A stretch of 64,000 nt of DNA from Bacteroidetes bacterium GWB2_32_14 (lineage in GTDB: Bacteria; Bacteroidota; Bacteroidia; Bacteroidales; UBA12077). The position numbers and the translations under genes are program-made. The stretch covers positions 1 through 64,000 of the forward strand of contig MENK01000033.1 in assembly GCA_001768235.1 (NCBI GenBank). The letters run 5' to 3'. The first letter of the stretch is position 1. Every line of letters begins with the position of its first letter. The notes below the pieces were generated by a model. That model was not told where the DNA came from and did no database searches. It saw only the letters and a program-made list of their open reading frames with translations. Shown in pieces: positions 54,208 to 62,582 of this stretch.

Positions 54208-56718
54208 ATGGATGCTAAATTTTCTCAAAGAATAAAAGACGTTTTAACATTTAGTAAAGAAGAAGCTGTTCGTTTAGGTAATGCCTACATTGGGACAGAA
54301 CACTTGTTTTTAGGAATATTGCGCGAAGGAGAAGGATTAGCTATAAATATTCTTGAGAATTTAAATATTGACTTAACTAATTTGAAAACAACAATAGAAC
54401 GAAGAATTCGTTCTGAAGAAAATTTCAAATTACCTGATACTGATAATATTCCTTTATTTAAAACTGCTGAAAGAGCTTTAAAGCTAGTTTATTTAGAAGC
54501 TAAATCGTTTAATAGCTCAACAATAAACACGGGACATTTATTATTAGCTATTCTAAAAGATGAAAATAGTTTAGTAACACAGATTCTTGAAGAACACCAT
54601 ATTGATTATCATGCTATTCGCTCAGAAATGGAAAATAAACAGCCCGAAGCTAAGAGTGATTATGAAGACGAAGAAAATGAGATACCTTTTGGTGGCAGTA
54701 AAAATCCTTCACAACAAGGACAAAAACCAAAGTCGGATACGCCTGTTTTAGATAATTTTGGTATTGATTTAACCAAAGCGGCCGAAGACAACGCACTTGA
54801 TCCAATTGTTGGACGGGAAAAGGAAATAGAACGATTAGCCCAGATATTAAGCAGGAGAAAGAAGAACAACCCTGTATTAATTGGTGAACCAGGAGTTGGA
54901 AAATCTGCTATAGTTGAAGGATTGGCATTGCGCATAGTTCAACGGAAAGTTTCAAGAGTATTGTTTGATAAGCGTGTTATAACATTAGATCTTGCATCAA
55001 TAGTTGCGGGAACAAAATACCGTGGCCAGTTTGAAGAGAGAATGAAAGCAATATTAAATGAGCTTTCAAAATCAACAAATGTGATATTGTTTATTGATGA
55101 GATTCACACAATAGTTGGTGCTGGTGGAGCTACAGGTTCTCTTGATGCAGCGAATATGCTCAAACCTGCTTTAGCCCGAGGAGAAATTCAATGTATTGGT
55201 GCAACAACTCTTGATGAATATCGTCAACACATTGAAAAAGATGGTGCTCTTGAAAGAAGATTCCAAAAAATAATGGTTGATCCCACTTCACCTGAAGAAA
55301 CATTAGAGATTTTACATAATATTAAAGCTCGCTACGAAGATCATCATAATGTAAATTATACCGAAGAAGCTCTTGAAGCTTGTGTGAAATTAACTATGCG
55401 TTATATTTCAGACAGAAATTTACCAGATAAAGCAATTGATGCGTTAGATGAATCGGGTTCAAGAGTTCATATTTCAAATATTGTTGTTCCTAAAAGAATT
55501 ATTGAACTGGAAAAACAAATAGAAATTGTTAGAAACGAAAAGATAAATGCTGTTAAGAACCAGAATTTTGAATCTGCAGCTAATTTTAGGGATAACGAGA
55601 AAAAATTAATTGACAGCCTTGAAAAAGAAAAAGAAGATTGGGAAAAAGAATTAATTAAAAACAGAGAAACTGTTTCTGACGAAGAAGTAGCAGAAGTAGT
55701 TGCCATGATGACCGGTGTTCCTGTAAAACGTATCGCACAAACTGAAGGAACCCGATTAATGAAAATGGGTGACGAAATAAAGAAAAGTGTTATTGGACAG
55801 GATGAAGCAATTGAAAAAATTGTTAAATCAATTCAAAGAAACAGGGCTGGATTAAAAGATCCGAATAAACCAATTGGAACATTTATATTTTTAGGCCCTA
55901 CAGGTGTTGGAAAAACTCAACTAGCCAAAATTCTTGCTTTATATTTATTTGATAGTGTTGATAACCTGATACGAATGGATATGAGTGAGTATATGGAGAA
56001 ATTTTCTGTATCCCGATTGGTTGGTGCCCCTCCCGGATATATTGGTTACGAAGAAGGCGGGCAGCTAACTGAGAAAGTTCGCAGAAAACCATATTCGGTT
56101 GTATTGCTTGATGAAATTGAAAAAGCACATCCTGATATTTTTCATTTATTATTACAAGTACTTGATGAAGGGCAACTTACCGATAGTTTAGGAAGAAGAA
56201 TTGATTTTAGAAATACCATTATTATAATGACATCAAATATTGGTAGTCGCCAATTAAAAGATTTTGGACAAGGTGTTGGTTTTTCAACAAGTGCAAAACA
56301 AGATTCATCAAGCCAACATGCAAAAAGTGTTATACAAAATGCACTAAAACGTTCGTTTGCTCCCGAATTTTTAAACAGGCTTGATGATGTTGTTATCTTT
56401 AATTCTTTAAGTAAAGATCATATTTATAAAATAATTGATATTGAATTAAAGGGACTTTTTGAACGTGTCAGGGCTTTAGGATACCAGATTGAAATAACTC
56501 AGGATGCAAAGGATTATGTTACAGAGAAAGGCTTTGACGCTGATTTTGGAGCCCGCCCTCTAAAACGTGCAATTCAAAAATATCTTGAAGATCCTATGGC
56601 TGAAGCAATTATAAAATCAACATTGAAGCAGGGAGATATCTTATTAGTAGAATATGATAAAGAAAAGGATGAAATACGCATAAAACCAACAAAAAAAATA
56701 AAAAAGGAAAAACAATAA
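54208..56718 (+). CDS. clpC: ATP-dependent Clp protease ATP-binding subunit ClpC
   Basis: An 836-residue Hsp100 unfoldase that feeds proteins to ClpP. The N domain has two Clp repeats (1-145), followed by AAA-1 (Walker A 'GEPGVGKSA', Walker B 'VILFIDEIH'), a middle region with a UVR-type motif ('VKNQNFESAANFRDNEKKL'), and AAA-2 (Walker A 'GPTGVGKTQ', Walker B 'VVLLDEIEKAHPDI') with the C-terminal D2-small domain. The UVR motif identifies ClpC rather than ClpA or ClpB. It is cytosolic and monocistronic, with a terminator at 56725. Confidence 0.95.
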   Translation: MDAKFSQRIKDVLTFSKEEAVRLGNAYIGTEHLFLGILREGEGLAINILENLNIDLTNLKTTIERRIRSEENFKLPDTDNIPLFKTAERALKLVYLEAKSFNSSTINTGHLLLAILKDENSLVTQILEEHHIDYHAIRSEMENKQPEAKSDYEDEENEIPFGGSKNPSQQGQKPKSDTPVLDNFGIDLTKAAEDNALDPIVGREKEIERLAQILSRRKKNNPVLIGEPGVGKSAIVEGLALRIVQRKVSRVLFDKRVITLDLASIVAGTKYRGQFEERMKAILNELSKSTNVILFIDEIHTIVGAGGATGSLDAANMLKPALARGEIQCIGATTLDEYRQHIEKDGALERRFQKIMVDPTSPEETLEILHNIKARYEDHHNVNYTEEALEACVKLTMRYISDRNLPDKAIDALDESGSRVHISNIVVPKRIIELEKQIEIVRNEKINAVKNQNFESAANFRDNEKKLIDSLEKEKEDWEKELIKNRETVSDEEVAEVVAMMTGVPVKRIAQTEGTRLMKMGDEIKKSVIGQDEAIEKIVKSIQRNRAGLKDPNKPIGTFIFLGPTGVGKTQLAKILALYLFDSVDNLIRMDMSEYMEKFSVSRLVGAPPGYIGYEEGGQLTEKVRRKPYSVVLLDEIEKAHPDIFHLLLQVLDEGQLTDSLGRRIDFRNTIIIMTSNIGSRQLKDFGQGVGFSTSAKQDSSSQHAKSVIQNALKRSFAPEFLNRLDDVVIFNSLSKDHIYKIIDIELKGLFERVRALGYQIEITQDAKDYVTEKGFDADFGARPLKRAIQKYLEDPMAEAIIKSTLKQGDILLVEYDKEKDEIRIKPTKKIKKEKQ

Positions 56719-56724
56719 ATGAAC

Positions 56725-56764
56725 AAAAGCCTTACATGAACTGTTAAATGTAAGGCTTTTTAAT
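56725..56764 (+). terminator. Terminator of clpC
   Basis: A perfect 13-bp stem AAAAGCCTTACAT (56725-56737) with ATGTAAGGCTTTT (56748-56760), T-rich after. Confidence 0.92.
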
Positions 56765-56783
56765 TTTAACAAATTTAAATAAT

Positions 56784-57299
56784 ATGGATAAAAATAATAA
56801 CAAGGTAAAATTTAAAGGAAACTATATTACTTTAGCAGGTAGGGAAACTAAAGTTAATGATAAAGCTGTTGATTTTACTGTCATAAACATTAACTTATCT
56901 CCTGTGAAATTATCTGATTACAATAATAAAGTAAAAATTCTTTCGGTTTTTCCTTCTATAGATACCGGGGTTTGTTCAAAACAGAATCACCGATTTAATG
57001 AAGAAGCCGGAAAATTAAGCAATGATGTTGTAATTTTGGCAATTTCTAACGATTTACCTTTTGCATTAAACCGTTTTTGTGGTGCCGAGGGGATTAATAA
57101 CTTAATTACCCTATCAGATCATAAAGATTTGGATTTTGCATTAAAATATGGTTTTTTAATAGAAGAATTAAGGCTTCTTGCGCGTGGAGTTATTGTAATT
57201 GATAAACAAAATATTGTGAGATATGTCGAATATGTTCCTGAAGTTACAACTGAACCCGATTATGATTCTGCTTTAGAAGTTGCGAAAAGATATGTGTAG
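56784..57299 (+). CDS. tpx: Thiol peroxidase (atypical 2-Cys peroxiredoxin)
   Basis: A 171-residue Tpx. The peroxidatic Cys64 is in 'PSIDTGVCSKQNHRFNE' and the resolving Cys99 in 'ALNRFCGAEGI'; both are present, so an intramolecular disulfide can form. It reduces H2O2 and alkyl peroxides in the cytosol with thioredoxin. It is of normal length, with ATG at 56784, 20 nt after the clpC terminator. Confidence 0.95.
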   Translation: MDKNNNKVKFKGNYITLAGRETKVNDKAVDFTVININLSPVKLSDYNNKVKILSVFPSIDTGVCSKQNHRFNEEAGKLSNDVVILAISNDLPFALNRFCGAEGINNLITLSDHKDLDFALKYGFLIEELRLLARGVIVIDKQNIVRYVEYVPEVTTEPDYDSALEVAKRYV

Positions 57300-57400
57300 A
57301 TTTTTTCTTTATAAAAAAAGTTGAATTTTATAATATTCTGATTTAAATTTATTGCGTATTCAAGTAAGTTAATCCTTAGTATTAATTAAAATTTATCTTT

Positions 57401-57538
57401 ATGTCGCACGAAAAAACCATTAACGACGGTAAAAAGAAAAAGGCTCCGGCAAAAAGTTTAAAAGAAAGAAGAGCCGAGAAAAAAGCAAAACATGAAGAAC
57501 CAAAACATGCAAGGAAAGCACGACAAAAACAATTGTAA
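57401..57538 (+). CDS. Small basic protein (45 residues)
   Basis: A short ORF, ATG 57401 to TAA 57536-57538, encoding 45 residues: 'MSHEKTINDGKKKKAPAK', then a Lys/Arg/Glu-rich remainder with 'KERRAEKKAKHEEPKHARKA'. It is strongly basic with no hydrophobic segment. It sits between tpx and a clean terminator that begins 9 nt after its stop. That spacing and the protein-like, unbiased start argue for a real gene. It could be a nucleic-acid-binding or ribosome-associated small protein; no family is recognised. Confidence 0.65.
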   Translation: MSHEKTINDGKKKKAPAKSLKERRAEKKAKHEEPKHARKARQKQL

Positions 57539-57546
57539 AAATTATT

Positions 57547-57570
57547 AAAACCCGGATTTAACCGGGTTTT
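57547..57570 (+). terminator. Terminator of the small basic protein gene
   Basis: AAAACCCGG (57547-57555) pairs with CCGGGTTTT (57562-57570), loop ATTTAA. It also lies at the end of the convergent rnhA gene. Confidence 0.9.
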
Positions 57571-57592
57571 AATGTTCTAGTTAGAAAAATTC

Positions 57593-58102
57593 TTATGGTT
57601 TTTCATTCACTTGTTGCCTTAATAATTTTCGGCAAAGGATATCAACCTCCCGGTTATAATTTGGCGTTCCTGACATTTTCTGGTGTGCTTTAACTTTTAT
57701 CAATTCGATATTTAATGAATTCATAAGTTCAATTAATTTTATGACTAAATCATAATTTTGAATTTGATTACCCCTATTTGTTTTAAAGTTCTTTGATATT
57801 AATTTATTAGTTCTGAGAGAAATCCCAACAATATATTGACTATCAGTAAATAGTTTGATTGAATTATACACGATTTGTTTTTTTAATATAAATTCTAATG
57901 ATTCAATTACAGCTGTGATTTCCATTCTATTGTGAGTTGTTTTGGTTGCAATGCCTTTTAATTCAACTTTTTCGTTGTTGTAAAAAATTAAAGCAGCCCA
58001 CCCCCCTATTTGATATTGTGGATTGCAACTTCCATCGGTATATATTTCGATATTCTGACTATTCAATATGCAATAATTATTCAAAAAATTATAAGATTTC
58101 AA
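57593..58102 (-). CDS. rnhA: Ribonuclease HI
   Basis: A 169-residue RNase H fold that cleaves RNA in RNA-DNA hybrids. All four acidic residues have counterparts: Asp in 'IEIYTDGSCNP', Glu in 'HNRMEITAVIESLE', Asp in 'IKLFTDSQYIVGI' and Asp in 'NREVDILCRKL'. The first codon is TTG at 58102; the catalytic domain starts near residue 17, so a later start is possible but no ATG is available in frame before it. It is cytosolic and ends at a terminator shared with the small protein gene. Confidence 0.9.
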   Translation of the reverse strand: MKSYNFLNNYCILNSQNIEIYTDGSCNPQYQIGGWAALIFYNNEKVELKGIATKTTHNRMEITAVIESLEFILKKQIVYNSIKLFTDSQYIVGISLRTNKLISKNFKTNRGNQIQNYDLVIKLIELMNSLNIELIKVKAHQKMSGTPNYNREVDILCRKLLRQQVNEKP

Positions 58103-58288
58103 TATTAGTCATTTTAAGCAGGAAACAAGAATATCTTTGGAATTGCTAAAAAAATAAATGCTGTTTTTTATATAGGTTCTAAAAGCATTGTTCTTACCTC
58201 TTATACTAATAATTTTATCTTTACTCATAATTGTTTTTATTTGCAATTTAATCCTGTTTGCATGTAATTTTAAAAGTTAATATTAAAA

Positions 58289-58741
58289 ATGGAAAGAACA
58301 AAGCTTAAAAAGAAACTTATTGATACTTGCCTGGTATTATTGCAAGCACGAGCCGATAGTGCTAAAAAAGCTATGGAAGAATTACAACAAAGTGCAAATG
58401 AATATGGATTGCCTAAAGACCGATATGATTCTTTCAGGGCGCAGGTATTAAGAAAGAGGGATCTTTTTGCCGAGCAATATCAAAAAGCACTTGACGAAAT
58501 GGAGCTAATCCAAAAAATTGATTCTGATAGAATTGTTGAACAAGTTGAATTTGGAAGCATTGTAATAACCAATAAGCAAAAACTGTTTGTTTCGGTGAGT
58601 TTGGGCAAAATTGAACTTGGAAACGAACAATTTTATGCTATTTCAATTCAGGTTCCTATTTTTAAAGCTATTCAGAATAAAAAAGCAGGAGAAAATTTTG
58701 AGTTTAATGGAAATAAATATGAGATTTTGGAAATATTTTAA
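58289..58741 (+). CDS. GreA/GreB-like protein (C-terminal domain)
   Basis: A 150-residue protein. The N-terminal 70 residues are a long charged helical segment of coiled-coil type ('CLVLLQARADSAKKAMEELQQSANEYG'). The C-terminal 75 residues resemble the Gre-factor FKBP-like domain: 'EQVEFGSIVITNKQKLFVSVSLGKIEL' and 'VPIFKAIQNKKAGENFEFNGNKYEILEI'. Gre factors bind RNA polymerase and stimulate cleavage of backtracked RNA; the acidic tip normally on the coiled coil is not clear here. Similar Bacteroidota proteins are often mislabelled '3-oxoacyl-ACP synthase'. It is monocistronic. Confidence 0.72.
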   Translation: MERTKLKKKLIDTCLVLLQARADSAKKAMEELQQSANEYGLPKDRYDSFRAQVLRKRDLFAEQYQKALDEMELIQKIDSDRIVEQVEFGSIVITNKQKLFVSVSLGKIELGNEQFYAISIQVPIFKAIQNKKAGENFEFNGNKYEILEIF

Positions 58742-58755
58742 GCTTATGGTAATAA

Positions 58756-58784
58756 AAAAATGCCGGAAAAATTTCGGCATTTTT
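58756..58784. terminator. Bidirectional terminator
   Basis: AAAAATGCCG (58756-58765) pairs with CGGCATTTTT (58775-58784). It lies between the convergent Gre-like and Cys-rich lipoprotein genes. Confidence 0.88.
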
Positions 58785-58803
58785 TATGAAAATTATATCT
58801 TTT

Positions 58804-59061
58804 TTAGTTGCAAGTTAAGTTATCATAGGATGATTGGTATATATCATCTAAATTGTCACAATCGCTATCTAAATATTCTTTAAGGGCATCTTTATAATCG
58901 TTACAATTTGCCGATGGATCAGATATGTAATCCAAACTAGCTGAAGTTATATCATTCAACAAATTAGTACATGATACAGGATTATCTTCTTCGCAGGAAT
59001 TAAAGATAACAGGAACAGCTATTAAAGCTGCTGCAGCTAAAATAAGTAGAATTTTTTTCAT
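58804..59061 (-). CDS. Small Cys-rich lipoprotein
   Basis: An 85-residue lipoprotein: signal 'MKKILLILAAAALIAVPVIFNSC' in which the lipobox Cys is residue 23. The mature 62 residues are acidic and carry four more cysteines, at about 31, 53, 68 and 84, whose even number suggests two disulfides in the periplasm. No family is recognised. It is monocistronic, with terminator at 58756. Confidence 0.75.
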   Translation of the reverse strand: MKKILLILAAAALIAVPVIFNSCEEDNPVSCTNLLNDITSASLDYISDPSANCNDYKDALKEYLDSDCDNLDDIYQSSYDNLTCN

Positions 59062-59244
59062 AATTGTATAGTTTAGGGTTTGTTAAAAAAGCAATTAATA
59101 ATTTGAAATAAATATAAGAATTAATTGAATTGGTTATAAATATATTATTATATATTTTATTAAAATTCTGTTTTCGCTGTTAGAAATCCTTAGATTAAGG
59201 ATAAATGAATATAAATTGATGACAGAGTATTGAATGTTTCCAAG

Positions 59245-60462
59245 CTATATAACTTTTCTTTCTTCAACTTCTTTAAAGACACGTAAGAAGTTGCCTCCCC
59301 AAATTTTTCGAATATCTTTTTTTGTATATCCACGATTTAAAAGTTCTACAGTAATATTCTTCATTTCGCTAACATCAATGCAACCGGTAACACCACCCCC
59401 GCCATCTAAATCGGTACCAATACCCACGTAATCAATACCTATGGTTTTAACAACATAATCAATATGATCAACAACATCGGAAACAGTTGCAAGTTCTTTT
59501 GGGTATTTTTGATCAGTTTCTTCCCATTCTATATGCATTTGTTTACGTTGATCATCAGTTAAATTGTCGAAATGATTATACCTTTCGCGAAGAACATTGA
59601 AAGCAGAATCTCTTTCAGGATAAGGCAAAGGAGTTTTAACATAATCACTTAAAATACAAATCTGAATTACTCCGTTATTTTCTTTTAAAGCCTGAAGCAT
59701 TTCGTCTGAAAAATTTCTGGGATTATCACATATTGCACGTACGCTGGAGTGTGAAGCGATTACAGGAGTTTTTGACAATTTTAGAACATCAAAGTACGCG
59801 GAATCAGAAATATGAGAAACATCGATAATCATACCCAAACGATTCATTTCTTTCACAACATCTTCACCAAAACTGCTCAAACCATTATACTCCGCTCCTT
59901 TTTTATCGGTAGATGAATCGCAAATATCGTTATTCCTGGTATGACATAAGGTAATATATCGTGCACCTAAATCATAAAATTCTTTGATATTCTTTAAATC
60001 ATTACCAATGGGGTAACCATTTTCTAAACCAATGTAAACAGTACTTTTTCCACTTTTTTTAATATTATAAATGTCTTTAGCATTTAATGCTATTTGGGCC
60101 TGGTCCGGGTATAATGAAATTTTTTCATGTAAAGCATTAAAAATATCTAAAGCTCTGTTTTTTGCTCTTATATTTCCTTCGGTATTTCTTTCGCCCTGAC
60201 TAACAAAAACAGCCATAAAAACACCATCCAGCCGGCCGGCTTTCATTCTTGGAAAATCAACTCTGGATCGGGATTCTCCAAAATCGTTCCATTTTCCAAC
60301 ATCAAAACCTTCGTCAAGGAAATTTAAAGGTGTGTCGGTATGAGTATCGATGGAGATAATATTATTATGAACTTTCTCAGCACGTTTAGGTGAATTTTGC
60401 TTACATGCAGAAGTAATTATTAATCCAAAAATAAGGATTAATGATAGTTTTATGATTTTCAT
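59245..60462 (-). CDS. Membrane dipeptidase (M19, renal dipeptidase type), lipoprotein
   Basis: A 405-residue zinc dipeptidase. The lipobox 'IITSAC' gives lipidated Cys20. The metal motif is His41-x-Asp43 in 'IISIDTHTDTPLNF', with further family landmarks 'GLENGYPIG', 'YITLCHTRNNDICDSSTD', 'IDVSHISD', 'VIASHSSVRAICDNPRN' and 'GTDLDGGGGV'. It hydrolyses dipeptides, often with D-residues, in the periplasm. It is 65 nt from the exported isoaspartyl methyltransferase gene upstream on the same strand. Confidence 0.92.
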   Translation of the reverse strand: MKIIKLSLILIFGLIITSACKQNSPKRAEKVHNNIISIDTHTDTPLNFLDEGFDVGKWNDFGESRSRVDFPRMKAGRLDGVFMAVFVSQGERNTEGNIRAKNRALDIFNALHEKISLYPDQAQIALNAKDIYNIKKSGKSTVYIGLENGYPIGNDLKNIKEFYDLGARYITLCHTRNNDICDSSTDKKGAEYNGLSSFGEDVVKEMNRLGMIIDVSHISDSAYFDVLKLSKTPVIASHSSVRAICDNPRNFSDEMLQALKENNGVIQICILSDYVKTPLPYPERDSAFNVLRERYNHFDNLTDDQRKQMHIEWEETDQKYPKELATVSDVVDHIDYVVKTIGIDYVGIGTDLDGGGGVTGCIDVSEMKNITVELLNRGYTKKDIRKIWGGNFLRVFKEVEERKVI

Positions 60463-60527
60463 TATCTAAAGTTTTGAGTATATAATTTTTTAGACAAAGG
60501 AAAGTAGAAATTGTTTAATCTAAAGAA

Positions 60528-61265
60528 TCAATATCTTTTCCCATCTTGCCGAACCATTGGAACGAATCGAACAGGAGCAACAACTTTTTTTATAAGCTTT
60601 CCATTTTTCTTTTCAAGCAAAATCAATTCCTGAACAATACTTCCTCCCAGGGGAATAATCATTTTTCCTCCTTCTTTAAGCTGCTCTTCTAATGGTTTAG
60701 GAATATCTGATGGAGCACATGTAACAATTATCGCATCGAAAGGTGAATACTCCTCCCAGCCTTTGTATCCATCGCCAATTTTGGAATATATATTTTTATA
60801 ACCCAAATCAGATAAAAGAACTGAAGCAGATTTGCCTAGTATTTCAACTATTTCTATTGTATAAACTTTATCAACAATCTCAGATAAAACTGCTGCCTGA
60901 TATCCTGAGCCTGTGCCAATTTCAAGAACTTTCATGCTTGGTTTTAACTCGAGAATCTCTGTCATTAAAGCAACAATATAGGGTTGCGAAATAGTTTGGC
61001 CTTCGCCAATAGGTAACGGACGATCTTCATAGGCCATACGTTCGTAGTTTTCAGGAACAAACAGATGTCGTGGAACATTATTCATTGACTGAATTACCTT
61101 TTGGTCTTTAATTCCCCTTGCAACAATTTGCTCGCGAACCATACGCTGCCGTACTTTCTGGTACTTGTCGTCCTGTTTGGTGTAGTCGATTTTAAAAGAT
61201 GTTAATAATGCAATGATTAACATTAATCTGATAATTCGGGTATTCGTTTGAATCATAGAATACAA
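60528..61265 (-). CDS. pcm: Protein-L-isoaspartate O-methyltransferase with N-terminal signal/anchor
   Basis: A 245-residue PIMT that starts repair of isoaspartyl residues using S-adenosylmethionine. Family blocks are 'RMVREQIVARGI', 'VPRHLFVPE', 'GEGQTISQPYIVALMTEIL', the SAM loop 'VLEIGTGSGYQAAVLSEIV' and 'DAIIVTCAPSDIP'. Ahead of the fold is a hydrophobic stretch at about 10-26, like a signal peptide or membrane anchor, which is absent from the classic cytosolic enzyme. If exported, a SAM source in the periplasm is unclear. The first Met (61265) or Met4 could be the start. Confidence 0.9.
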   Translation of the reverse strand: MYSMIQTNTRIIRLMLIIALLTSFKIDYTKQDDKYQKVRQRMVREQIVARGIKDQKVIQSMNNVPRHLFVPENYERMAYEDRPLPIGEGQTISQPYIVALMTEILELKPSMKVLEIGTGSGYQAAVLSEIVDKVYTIEIVEILGKSASVLLSDLGYKNIYSKIGDGYKGWEEYSPFDAIIVTCAPSDIPKPLEEQLKEGGKMIIPLGGSIVQELILLEKKNGKLIKKVVAPVRFVPMVRQDGKRY

Positions 61266-61559
61266 TTTTTTGCAAGCTGAAAATTTAAATACATAATATT
61301 TATTGGAGCAAAATAAATACCAGAAAGAAAAAATTCAAAAGCTTTATTTCAAAACAGATATATTTTATGTAAAAATCAGTTCAGTAACATAGTATGAAAG
61401 ATGTTACTTTATGAAAGAATAATAACACCAGAATCCACCAGTGGTGGTTAGTTAGAATACAATTGCTGTTAAAAGCTTTAAAAGAGATAACCATTATTTG
61501 TACCTTTTTTCAGGTATAAATAAAAATACTATTAGATTATAAGTTTTTTTAATCCATTT
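61266..61559. other. AT-rich gap upstream of pcm
   Basis: A 294-bp noncoding region. It contains a short hairpin CCACC-AGT-GGTGG (about 61436-61450). No clear promoter or ORF is visible. Confidence 0.4.
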
Positions 61560-62465
61560 TTATTTCCAAAGTTTTTCGGGGTACTTTCCGTTTACTGTTA
61601 AGTCTTTTATTTTATCAATGACTATTGGTTTATCTTCTATGTACGTTACACCAAACCATTGGTCCTTAGCTTCTAATACCTGAACATTAGCTTTCCCGGT
61701 ATTTACCTGGTGACTAACAATACTTGGTATATAATATTCTGATTTTAAATTATCAATATTTGTTTTTATGAACCTGGTAAATTCTTCTTCAAGTGCGGGA
61801 AAAACATCCGGAGTAAATCCCCAAAAATTCATAGAAACATACTCATTTCCTGAAAGTACCAAGTCTTTTCCATTGTCATCAGCAACAATAACATCGTATT
61901 TCCATCCTATTTTAGTTCGTTCAATAATGTCAACCATTTGCATTTTAGGATTCACAGTACAAACACCCCTGGAAACAACACCATGTTCCGACAGGGTATT
62001 TTTAAGTAAATACCCAGCCATACAGTACTTCCCGGTTAAATTGTTTTGTTGGCTTTTCATGTAATCAGCAACTACCTTAAATGCGCTTTTGCCGTAAAAA
62101 TCGTCTGCATTTATAACAACAAAAGGTTCATGAATAACATTTTTTGCCATTAGTACAGCATGCCCTGTACCCCAGGGTTTTATTCTTCCTTCGGGAGGAA
62201 CAATGCCATCGGGCAATTTATCAAGTTCCTGGAATACATATTCAATTTTTACTTTCTTGCTGTATTTAGCAAATAAAAACTCTTTCATGTCCTTTTCAAT
62301 ATCCTTACGGATAATAAAAACAATTTTATTGAATCCTGCTTCTATAGCATCATAAACCGAATAATCAATAATTGTTTCACCGCTTGGACCAACCTGGTCA
62401 AGTTGTTTTAACCCACCATAACGACTGCCCATTCCCGCAGCTAAAACCAATAATGTCAAATTCAT
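61560..62465 (-). CDS. Nucleotidyltransferase (sugar-1-phosphate NTP transferase)
   Basis: A 301-residue nucleotidyltransferase. The NTP-binding loop is 'VLAAGMGSRYGGLKQLDQVGPSGE', the base/sugar-binding part is 'WGTGHAVLMA', and the metal-binding step 'VVINADDFYGKSAF'. It should make an NDP-sugar from NTP and sugar 1-phosphate, but the sugar is not evident. It is cytosolic, has its own -7 box (62489-62496), and follows the sugar MFS gene by 117 nt on the same strand, consistent with a role in sugar use. Confidence 0.85.
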   Translation of the reverse strand: MNLTLLVLAAGMGSRYGGLKQLDQVGPSGETIIDYSVYDAIEAGFNKIVFIIRKDIEKDMKEFLFAKYSKKVKIEYVFQELDKLPDGIVPPEGRIKPWGTGHAVLMAKNVIHEPFVVINADDFYGKSAFKVVADYMKSQQNNLTGKYCMAGYLLKNTLSEHGVVSRGVCTVNPKMQMVDIIERTKIGWKYDVIVADDNGKDLVLSGNEYVSMNFWGFTPDVFPALEEEFTRFIKTNIDNLKSEYYIPSIVSHQVNTGKANVQVLEAKDQWFGVTYIEDKPIVIDKIKDLTVNGKYPEKLWK

Positions 62466-62488
62466 AGTTAAGTTTTAAGTTTAAAATT

Positions 62489-62496
62489 CAAAGTTA
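62489..62496 (-). promoter_or_regulatory. -7 box for the nucleotidyltransferase gene
   Basis: CAAAGTTA on the + strand reads TAACTTTG on the minus strand, an exact TAnnTTTG match 24 nt upstream of its ATG. Confidence 0.5.
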
Positions 62497-62582
62497 AATT
62501 GTTTTCAGAAAATTACAATATCCAAGATTGTTTCAATAGATAAAATGAATAACAGTACCATAAATACTATCATTTAGGAATT

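Noticed and set aside
58611-58883. ORF overlapping the Gre-like gene on the + strand
   Set aside because: It runs out of frame through the gene end, a terminator and part of the opposite lipoprotein gene; composition is not protein-like.
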